Shown here: positions 1 to 6,005 of the stretch, in pieces
Numbering within the stretch: position 1 is the stretch's first letter
Layout: each line of letters opens with the position of its first letter
Assembly: GCA_024679435.1 (NCBI GenBank)
Contig: JAIBDK010000117.1
Coordinates: 1-7,195, forward strand
DNA: 7,195 nt
Reading direction: 5' to 3'
Source of the DNA: Gammaproteobacteria bacterium
GTDB lineage: Bacteria > Pseudomonadota > Gammaproteobacteria > Arenicellales > Poriferihabitantaceae
Position numbers and translations under genes: made by a program
Notes under the pieces: generated by a model
The model's input: the letters and a program-made list of their open reading frames with translations, nothing else
Told to the model about the DNA's origin: nothing
The model's database searches: none

Positions 1-14
1 GGGGAATACTCCCC
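1..14 (+). other. Small hairpin in the carA leader
   Basis: GGGGA (1-5) can pair with TCCCC (10-14) around the four-base loop ATAC. It is a short GC-rich stem with no following T-run, so it is not a convincing intrinsic terminator. It lies 11 bases before the carA ribosome binding site. The window starts at its first base, so the stem may be longer than what is visible. It could be part of a leader structure, the end of an upstream gene, or chance. Confidence 0.3.
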
Positions 15-24
15 GGATCAATTC

Positions 25-30
25 TGGAGA
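25..30 (+). promoter_or_regulatory. carA ribosome binding site
   Basis: TGGAGA contains a Shine-Dalgarno core, GGAGA (26-30), five bases before the TTG at 36. An in-frame TGA at 33-35 directly precedes that TTG, so translation cannot begin further upstream. The next in-frame ATG (codon 25) would remove conserved N-terminal residues. This site therefore fixes TTG as the start. Confidence 0.8.
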
Positions 31-35
31 CCTGA

Positions 36-1193
36 TTGAAAAAACCTGCTCTGCTCATTCTCGAAGACGGTACAACCTTTTACGGAGAATCCATTGGTGT
101 TGATGGTATGAGTGCCGGAGAAGTTGTATTTAATACCTCAATGACCGGGTATCAGGAAATACTCAGCGACCCCTCTTACGCCCGTCAACTGGTAACGCTG
201 ACCTATCCTCATATTGGTAATACCGGGTCCAATTCTGAGGATGTCGAGTCAAAAGGCGTGTTTTGTTCGGGATTGATTGTCAAAAATGTGCCGAAACGAC
301 ATAGCAACTGGCGATCAACTCATTCCCTGTTTGATTTCCTTGAGCAGCAGGGAGTCGTCGGTATCAGTGAAATTGACACCCGTAAGCTGACCCGATTGAT
401 TAGAACCAAAGGTGCACAAAGAGGCTGCATCGCTGCGGGTGAAAATATTGATGTGGCCGCCGCTTTGCAAATGACAAAATATTTTCCGGGACTCGCAGGC
501 ATGGATCTGGCGAAGGAAGTGTCGACAACGGAGCCCTATTCATGGAATTCGGGAATCTGGGACCTCGACCGCGGTTATCTTCCGTCCAGTGATAAAGGCG
601 CTGAGAGCATTTTTAAGGTGGTGGCGTGTGATTTTGGTATCAAACACAATATTTTACGATTGCTGGTAGATCGGGGATGTGATGTTACCGTAGTCCCCGC
701 TCAGGCAACTGCAGAACAGATATTATCTTTTCAACCCGACGGAGTTTTCCTTTCTAACGGCCCTGGTGATCCTGAACCCTGTACCTACGCGATTTCCGCA
801 ATAGAACAGATAATCGAAAGGAATATACCGGTTTTTGGTATCTGCCTGGGGCATCAGTTGCTGTCCCTTGCCAGTGGCGCATCTACGCACAAAATGAAAT
901 TTGGGCATCATGGAGCCAATCATCCGGTGCAGGATCTTGAAACAGGACAGGTTCTGATTACCAGTCAAAATCATGGTTTTACCGTTGACGAGGACTCTTT
1001 AGGAAGCAATATTAGCGTTACGCATCGATCGTTGTTTGACAACACGGTTCAGGGAATAGAACGGACTGACAAACGCGCTTACTCCTTTCAGGGGCATCCT
1101 GAGGCAAGCCCCGGACCGAAAGATATTACCGCTCTTTTTGATAAGTTTGTAACAATGATGATTGAGCGCAGGGAGGAAGTTAAAAATGCCTAA
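36..1193 (+). CDS. carA: Carbamoyl-phosphate synthetase small subunit (glutaminase)
   Basis: CarA hydrolyses glutamine and passes ammonia through a tunnel to CarB, which makes cytoplasmic carbamoyl phosphate for arginine and pyrimidine synthesis. The 385-residue length is normal for the family (about 380). The N-terminal CPSase small-subunit domain (about 1-150) contains FNTSMTGYQEILSDPSY. The class I glutamine amidotransferase domain (about 195-380) has the oxyanion loop SNGPGDP (Gly242), the nucleophile Cys270 in GICLGHQ, and the His354/Glu356 pair in GHPEASPGP. These correspond to E. coli Gly241, Cys269, His353 and Glu355, so the enzyme should be active. The start is TTG, supported by the Shine-Dalgarno site and an in-frame stop immediately upstream; E. 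coli carA also starts with UUG. The gene overlaps carB by eight bases, which suggests coupled translation. The promoter, usually the site of arginine and pyrimidine control, lies outside the window. Confidence 0.98.
   Translation: MKKPALLILEDGTTFYGESIGVDGMSAGEVVFNTSMTGYQEILSDPSYARQLVTLTYPHIGNTGSNSEDVESKGVFCSGLIVKNVPKRHSNWRSTHSLFDFLEQQGVVGISEIDTRKLTRLIRTKGAQRGCIAAGENIDVAAALQMTKYFPGLAGMDLAKEVSTTEPYSWNSGIWDLDRGYLPSSDKGAESIFKVVACDFGIKHNILRLLVDRGCDVTVVPAQATAEQILSFQPDGVFLSNGPGDPEPCTYAISAIEQIIERNIPVFGICLGHQLLSLASGASTHKMKFGHHGANHPVQDLETGQVLITSQNHGFTVDEDSLGSNISVTHRSLFDNTVQGIERTDKRAYSFQGHPEASPGPKDITALFDKFVTMMIERREEVKNA
1172..1177 (+). promoter_or_regulatory. carB ribosome binding site inside the end of carA
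   Basis: GGAGGA lies within the last codons of carA, eight bases before the ATG at 1186. It supports that ATG over the in-frame TTG at 1162. The ATG start also gives the typical CarB N-terminus MPKREDIKSVLIIGAGP, whereas the longer form would add eight non-conserved residues. Confidence 0.85.
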
Positions 1194-4100
1194 ACGCGAA
1201 GATATCAAGTCAGTGTTAATTATTGGCGCCGGGCCAATAATTATCGGCCAGGCCTGCGAGTTTGATTACTCCGGTGTCCAGGCCTGTAAAGCGTTGAAAG
1301 AGGAGGGTTTCAGGGTCATTCTGGTAAATTCCAATCCAGCAACCATCATGACGGATCCTGATTTTGCTGACGCGACCTATATTGAACCGATAAAATGGAG
1401 AACGGTTGCAAGGATTATCGAGAAGGAAAGACCGGACGCAATTTTACCAACAATGGGTGGTCAGACCGGTCTGAACTGCGCTCTGGATCTGAATCGACAC
1501 GGCATTTTAGAAGAATTTGGTGTCACGATGATCGGTGCCACCTGCGAAGCCATCGATAAGGCAGAAGACAGGGAGCAGTTCCGGGTCGCAATGAAGAGGA
1601 TCGATCTTGATACGGTGAATGGCTATCTTGCACATTCCATTGATGAAGCGCACAAGGTGGCAGAGAAACTGGGCTTTCCGACGATTATCCGACCCTCTTT
1701 CACTCTAGGTGGAAGTGGTGGTGGAATCGCTTATAACATGGATGAGTTCAATGACATTTGTAATCGAGGGCTGGATGCCTCTCCCACCCGGGAATTGCTC
1801 ATTGAAGAAAGTATTATCGGCTGGAAAGAATTTGAGATGGAGGTGGTGCGAGATCGGAATGACAACTGTATTATTATCTGTTCCATCGAAAATCTCGACC
1901 CCATGGGCGTTCACACGGGTGACTCTATCACAGTGGCGCCAGCGCAGACGCTGACTGACAAAGAGTATCAGATCATGCGCGATGCGAGTATTGCAGTTTT
2001 GCGGGAAATAGGAGTAGATACAGGTGGGTCAAACGTACAGTTTGCCGTCAATCCTGAGAATGGACGACTGATCGTAATTGAAATGAATCCCCGGGTTTCG
2101 CGGTCATCCGCGCTGGCGTCTAAGGCGACAGGATTTCCCATTGCCAAAGTTGCCGCGAAACTGGCCGTAGGTTTTACTCTTGATGAGCTTAAAAACGAAA
2201 TTACCGGGGGGGCGACACCGGCATCATTTGAACCCAGTATTGACTATGTGGTTACAAAAATACCCCGTTTTGATTTCGAAAAATTTCCTCAGGCAGATGC
2301 AACGTTAACTACCCAGATGAAGTCCGTGGGGGAAGTTATGGCGATTGGAAGAACTTTTCAGGAATCCTATCAGAAAGCGATTCGTGGTCTGGAAATTGGT
2401 GCTGACGGGCTGGATGAACCTTATATTCCAGATGATGATAGCGCCGAACAATATCTCACCGCCAAGTTACGGGTTCCCGGTGCAAAGAGACCATGGTATG
2501 TGGCTGAGGCATTTCGCTTTGGAATGTCGCAGGAAGATACCCATCAGATTTGTAAAATTGACTACTGGTTTTTAGCGGAAATCGAAGACATTGTTCTAAA
2601 GGAAACTGATATCCGGGGAACCAGTTTGGATGCGCTTGATCCCGTTCAGTTTCGACGCTGGAAAGCCAGCGGGTTTTCGGATCGACGACTGGCAAAATTG
2701 CTAGGTGAAGATGAATCGATAGTTCGTGATTATCGATATGAAAATAAAATTCATCCTGTCTATAAGAGAGTCGATTCATGCGCTGCCGAATTTGATACTT
2801 CAACAGCCTATATGTATTCCAGCTATGACGATGAGTGCGAATCCATGCCTACGGACAGGAAGAAGGTTATCGTTCTTGGTGGCGGACCGAATCGGATAGG
2901 GCAGGGGATTGAATTCGACTATTGCTGCGTCCATGCGTCTATGGCCCTGCGCGCAGACGGTTACGAAACTATCATGGTTAATTGCAATCCGGAAACCGTG
3001 TCTACGGATTATGATACGTCTGACCGGTTATATTTTGAACCGTTGACTCTGGAAGATGTACTTGAAATCGTTCGTATAGAAAAACCGTATGGTGTGATTG
3101 TCCAGTTTGGTGGGCAGACTCCACTTAAGCTTGCCCGTGCGCTTGAGCAGTCGGGGACTCCGGTTATTGGCACATCACCTACTTCGATCCATCAGGCTGA
3201 AGATCGTGAGTTTTTCCAGAAGTTATTGTCTGATCTTAAGCTGTTGCAGCCACCTAACAGAACCGCTACCAGTTTCGACGAAGCGTTATTTCTGGCTGAA
3301 GAAATAGGCTATCCCCTGGTCGTGAGGCCCTCCTACGTTTTGGGTGGAAGAGGGATGGAGATCGTCCATAGCGCGGCAGACCTTTCCACATTTATGCGTT
3401 CAACCTTGAATGACTCCTTTGATTCGCCGGTGCTGCTGGATCGATTTTTGAATGACGCCATAGAAGTGGATGTGGATGCAATATGTGATGGAAAGCGGGT
3501 GGTGATCGGTGGAATCATGGAACATATTGAGGAAGCCGGTGTGCATTCCGGCGATTCTGCCTGTTCTCTACCGCCACACAGTCTTTCTGAGGAACTTCAG
3601 GACACGTTAAGAGCCCAGACTGAAGCGATGGCGCTGGCGCTGAATGTTGTTGGATTAATGAACGTGCAATTTGCCGTGAAGGGAGATGAGATTTTTGTTC
3701 TTGAAGTTAATCCCAGAGCTTCTCGTACCGTTCCGTTTGTCTCTAAGGCAACTGCACGACCATTGGCAATGGTGGCGGCTCGTTGTATGGCTGGTCAAAG
3801 TCTGGAAAAACAGGGCATTATGAAAGAACAGGTCCCGGGTTTTTATTCGGTTAAGGAAGCGGTGTTTCCATTTATAAAGTTTCCGGGTGTTGATACCATT
3901 TTAGGTCCCGAAATGAAGAGCACCGGTGAAGTCATGGGTATTGGTGAAACTTTTGGCGAGGCTTTTGAGAAGGCTCAGAATGCAGCCAGTTATACGATAC
4001 CCAGAAAAGGCAAAATTCTATTGAGTTTACGGAAAGAAGATCAGGCTGAAGGTGCTCAAATTGCAAAATATTTCAGTAGTGTCGGCTTTGATATATTGGC

Positions 4101-4425
4101 AACAGAAGGTACTGCCAAGGCTATTAGGAACGCCAAAATATCTGTCAAACAGGTTAATAAAGTGATCGAAGGTCGTCCTCATGTTGTTGATATGATAAAA
4201 AATAACGAGATTCATATCGTGGTTAATACTACATCGGGTAAGCAGAGTTTGAAGGATTCCTATACAATTCGGCGGGAAGCGTTGCTTCACAAAGTTACCT
4301 ACTATACCACTATGGCTGCGGCCCGGGCTTCTTCGCAGGCGCATCAGTTTGCGGGTAGTATTACGGTTAATCAGTTGCAGGAATTGCACAAAAAGATTAA
4401 CAAATTAGATATCAATAACACCTGA
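1186..4425 (+). CDS. carB: Carbamoyl-phosphate synthetase large subunit
   Basis: CarB makes carbamoyl phosphate from bicarbonate, CarA-derived ammonia and two ATP. From the ATG at 1186 it has 1079 residues; E. coli CarB has 1073. Two homologous ATP-grasp halves are complete: the carboxyphosphate half (about 1-400) with Arg169, Gly175-Gly176, Gln285, Glu299 and Asn301, and the carbamoyl-phosphate half (about 553-935) with Arg714 and the Gly720-Gly721 loop. A linking oligomerisation domain lies between them. Ornithine-site residues Glu782, Asp790 and Glu891 match E. coli Glu783, Asp791 and Glu892. The C-terminal MGS-like allosteric domain (about 936-1079) keeps Thr973, Thr976, Lys992, Asn1014 and Thr1016, matching the nucleotide-binding residues of E. 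coli. The exception is Gln953, where E. coli has Lys954. Regulation by UMP, IMP and ornithine is therefore likely, with some doubt over nucleotide affinity. The gene overlaps carA by eight bases. No frameshift or missing catalytic residue was seen. Confidence 0.98.
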   Translation: MPKREDIKSVLIIGAGPIIIGQACEFDYSGVQACKALKEEGFRVILVNSNPATIMTDPDFADATYIEPIKWRTVARIIEKERPDAILPTMGGQTGLNCALDLNRHGILEEFGVTMIGATCEAIDKAEDREQFRVAMKRIDLDTVNGYLAHSIDEAHKVAEKLGFPTIIRPSFTLGGSGGGIAYNMDEFNDICNRGLDASPTRELLIEESIIGWKEFEMEVVRDRNDNCIIICSIENLDPMGVHTGDSITVAPAQTLTDKEYQIMRDASIAVLREIGVDTGGSNVQFAVNPENGRLIVIEMNPRVSRSSALASKATGFPIAKVAAKLAVGFTLDELKNEITGGATPASFEPSIDYVVTKIPRFDFEKFPQADATLTTQMKSVGEVMAIGRTFQESYQKAIRGLEIGADGLDEPYIPDDDSAEQYLTAKLRVPGAKRPWYVAEAFRFGMSQEDTHQICKIDYWFLAEIEDIVLKETDIRGTSLDALDPVQFRRWKASGFSDRRLAKLLGEDESIVRDYRYENKIHPVYKRVDSCAAEFDTSTAYMYSSYDDECESMPTDRKKVIVLGGGPNRIGQGIEFDYCCVHASMALRADGYETIMVNCNPETVSTDYDTSDRLYFEPLTLEDVLEIVRIEKPYGVIVQFGGQTPLKLARALEQSGTPVIGTSPTSIHQAEDREFFQKLLSDLKLLQPPNRTATSFDEALFLAEEIGYPLVVRPSYVLGGRGMEIVHSAADLSTFMRSTLNDSFDSPVLLDRFLNDAIEVDVDAICDGKRVVIGGIMEHIEEAGVHSGDSACSLPPHSLSEELQDTLRAQTEAMALALNVVGLMNVQFAVKGDEIFVLEVNPRASRTVPFVSKATARPLAMVAARCMAGQSLEKQGIMKEQVPGFYSVKEAVFPFIKFPGVDTILGPEMKSTGEVMGIGETFGEAFEKAQNAASYTIPRKGKILLSLRKEDQAEGAQIAKYFSSVGFDILATEGTAKAIRNAKISVKQVNKVIEGRPHVVDMIKNNEIHIVVNTTSGKQSLKDSYTIRREALLHKVTYYTTMAAARASSQAHQFAGSITVNQLQELHKKINKLDINNT

Positions 4426-4451
4426 ATACAGATAGAGTAAAAACTGGAAAA

Positions 4452-4476
4452 ATTTAGTTAGCTGGGCTATCTAAAT
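4452..4476 (+). repeat. AT-rich dyad between carB and greA
   Basis: ATTTAG (4452-4457) is complementary to CTAAAT (4471-4476). Inside it, after one T-T mismatch, TAGC (4459-4462) pairs with GCTA (4466-4469) around the three-base loop TGG. The dyad starts 27 bases after the carB stop and ends six bases before the terminator stem. It is too AT-rich and has no T-run, so it is probably not a terminator itself. It could be an RNA 3'-end structure or a protein-binding palindrome. Confidence 0.55.
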
Positions 4477-4482
4477 AAATTT

Positions 4483-4513
4483 GAGGGTCGATAATTCGGC
4501 CCTCTTGGTTTTT
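4483..4513 (+). terminator. Intrinsic terminator after carB, just upstream of greA
   Basis: GAGGGTCG (4483-4490) pairs with CGGCCCTC (4497-4504), with one T-G wobble, around the six-base loop ATAATT. The tract TTGGTTTTT (4505-4513) follows. This is the classical form of a Rho-independent terminator and would end carAB transcripts. It finishes only 16 bases before the greA start codon, so it must either be read through or act as an attenuator in the greA leader. I found no convincing sigma-70 promoter between it and greA, where there is no room, nor in the 57 bases between carB and the stem. Confidence 0.8.
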
Positions 4514-4529
4514 GGTCGGGAAATAATAA

Positions 4530-5009
4530 ATGAGTGAAAGAGTAGTTTTAACCGTGAGTGGCGCGGAGCGCCTCAGAGCGGAACTAAAACGGTTAAAAAG
4601 TGAAGATCGTCCTAAGGTCATTGCTGCGATTGCAGAAGCGCGGGCTCATGGTGATTTGTCAGAAAATGCAGAATATGATGCCGCCAAGGAACAGCAGGGA
4701 TTTATAGAAGGTAGAATCGCTGAGCTTGACGCCAGCCTGTCTATCGCTGAGATTATTGACCCGGTAAAAATTGGCCAGGATGACAAAGTTGTTTTTGGTG
4801 CTTATGTAGAATTGCTAGATCTTGAGCAGGATAGTGAGGTGAAATATCAGCTGGTTGGAAATCTGGAAGCGGATCTCAGCTTCGGCCGAATCTCTATTAG
4901 TTCTCCGATTGGGAAAGCTATGCTTGGAAAGCATGTGGGTGATGAAATTGAGGTTGCTGCACCGGGCGGGATGCGGGCTTATGAAATTCTTGATGTTTCC
5001 TATCACTAA
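4530..5009 (+). CDS. greA: Transcription elongation factor GreA
   Basis: GreA enters the RNA polymerase secondary channel and stimulates cleavage of backtracked transcripts, rescuing stalled complexes. The 159-residue length matches the family (158 in E. coli). The N-terminal coiled coil (about 1-75) carries the tip signature AEARAHGDLSENAEY, with the acidic pair Asp42 and Glu45 corresponding to E. coli Asp41 and Glu44, which position the catalytic magnesium. The C-terminal FKBP-like domain (about 82-159) includes SPIGKAMLGK and the APGG turn. The ATG start is secure because two in-frame TAA codons (4524-4529) directly precede it. The Shine-Dalgarno sequence is weak (CGGGA, 4517-4521). A terminator hairpin ends just upstream, so expression is probably set by read-through or leader attenuation. 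GreA is preferred over GreB because of its length, its tip sequence and its position after carB. Confidence 0.97.
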   Translation: MSERVVLTVSGAERLRAELKRLKSEDRPKVIAAIAEARAHGDLSENAEYDAAKEQQGFIEGRIAELDASLSIAEIIDPVKIGQDDKVVFGAYVELLDLEQDSEVKYQLVGNLEADLSFGRISISSPIGKAMLGKHVGDEIEVAAPGGMRAYEILDVSYH

Positions 5010-5013
5010 CTCT

Positions 5014-5030
5014 AAAAACAGTCCGTTTTT
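5014..5030 (+). terminator. Weak AT-rich hairpin after greA (possible terminator)
   Basis: AAAAAC (5014-5019) pairs with GTTTTT (5025-5030) around the loop AGTCC, four bases after the greA stop codon. The stem is almost all A-T and the T-run is part of the stem, so any termination would be weak. An overlapping stretch, AAAACAG (5015-5021), could instead pair with CTGTTTT (5055-5061). Read-through from greA into the next gene is equally plausible. Confidence 0.25.
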
Positions 5031-5073
5031 TATCTGATGCCTTCTGACCGCTTTCTGTTTTAAGAGCAAACAA

Positions 5074-5949
5074 ATGAAACCTCTGGATATACTGATGGCG
5101 ATATCTGTTTCGGTGATCTGGGGAATGGGTTTTATTATTTCAAAGGCGGCGATGAGCCACTTTTCACCTATCCTGCTAATGGCGTTGAGGTTTACCTGCA
5201 CGGCTGTTTGTCTATGTCTGGTATTTCGTCCTCCCGTGCGATTGTTTAAAAATCTTTTCTGGATTGCTTTGGTCAGCGCTGCTATTCAGTATAGCCTTAC
5301 CTTCAACGGACTGCGAGGTATTGATGCTTCAACCGCTGCATTGCTGGTGCAACTTGAAGTTCCTTTTGGTTTGTTGCTGGCCTGGATTCTGTTGGGTGAC
5401 AGGATTAGACTCAAACAGATTTTAGGAATTTGTATCTCTTTTATTGGGGCGGTGCTCATACTGGGTGAACCCCGCCTTAATGATCGACTTGTCTATGCTT
5501 TTATGGTCATTGGTGGTGCCTTTACCTGGGCGGTAGGGCAGGTGATGATTAAGAAGATGGGTGAACTGAACGGCTTTACGCTAATTTCTGGCGTCGCATT
5601 ATTTGCCACACCCCAGCTTTTTATTGCTTCGGCACTATTTGAAACCGGACAAATGGAACAAATAGCTTCCGCATCCATGCCGGAATGGCTTGCGGTATTG
5701 TATCTTGGTCTGGTCATGACGGCACTGGGATACGGCTTGTGGTATCACCTGCTGGGCCGATATGCGATTAATCAGATTATGCCTTTTCTGTTATTGTTGC
5801 CGGTGACTTCTGTCGTCGGTGGCATCCTCCTCCTTGACGAAATTTTAACCGTGAAGGTCGCTGTGGGTGGATTACTTGCAATTTTGGGAGTGGCAATTAT
5901 TACTATTCAGAAACGGGAATTTGCAATTTTAAATAGCCCACCCCGTTAG
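5074..5949 (+). CDS. EamA/DMT-family inner-membrane transporter, probable metabolite exporter
   Basis: This is an integral membrane protein of 291 residues, the usual size for the drug/metabolite transporter superfamily. Ten hydrophobic segments are visible (roughly 5-27, 31-51, 60-79, 85-107, 112-131, 138-158, 168-188, 204-222, 230-252 and 259-279). They form two EamA repeats of five helices each. Family marks include WGMGF in helix 1, ALRF at 37-40, and LLLDEILT at 252-259 before the last helix. The second half, with GYGLWYHLLGRY (219-230), resembles E. coli EamA (YdeD), which exports O-acetylserine and cysteine. That resemblance suggests but does not prove the substrate. The ATG at 5074 is preceded by a weak AAGAG site (5062-5066); Met8 is a less likely start. 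The gene follows greA after 64 bases on the same strand and may share its transcript. No symbol is assigned because the substrate is unknown. Confidence 0.9.
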   Translation: MKPLDILMAISVSVIWGMGFIISKAAMSHFSPILLMALRFTCTAVCLCLVFRPPVRLFKNLFWIALVSAAIQYSLTFNGLRGIDASTAALLVQLEVPFGLLLAWILLGDRIRLKQILGICISFIGAVLILGEPRLNDRLVYAFMVIGGAFTWAVGQVMIKKMGELNGFTLISGVALFATPQLFIASALFETGQMEQIASASMPEWLAVLYLGLVMTALGYGLWYHLLGRYAINQIMPFLLLLPVTSVVGGILLLDEILTVKVAVGGLLAILGVAIITIQKREFAILNSPPR

Positions 5950-5989
5950 ATGCGAGATGCTTGAATTCTTGGGCGCTCAGATGATTTCT

Positions 5990-5994
5990 GGAGG
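5990..5994 (+). promoter_or_regulatory. Ribosome binding site of the SLC13-type permease gene
   Basis: GGAGG is a strong Shine-Dalgarno core 11 bases before the ATG at 6006, a slightly long spacing. An in-frame TGA at 5982-5984, with no ATG, GTG or TTG between it and 6006, supports 6006 as the start. Confidence 0.75.
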
Positions 5995-6005
5995 TTAAAA
6001 CAATA

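Noticed and set aside
1162..1185. Longer carB start at the in-frame TTG 1162
   Set aside because: It adds eight residues not typical of CarB, and the strong GGAGGA is correctly spaced for the ATG at 1186.
2456..2803. Minus-strand open frame of 115 codons inside carB
   Set aside because: It is the shadow of a conserved coding region. No family was recognised.
4426..4482. Sigma-70 promoter for greA between carB and the terminator (TGGAAA at 4445, TATCTA at 4468)
   Set aside because: The spacing is 17 bases, but the elements match the consensus at only four and three of six positions. That is too weak to list as a promoter in an AT-rich gap.
4815..5201. Minus-strand open frame of 128 codons across the greA 3' end and the following gap
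   Set aside because: It is antisense to conserved greA and to EamA-type coding sequence. No ribosome site or domain was recognised.
5978..5990. Short inverted repeat CAGA/TCTG before the permease ribosome site
   Set aside because: It has only four base pairs around a five-base loop and no T-run, which is expected by chance.
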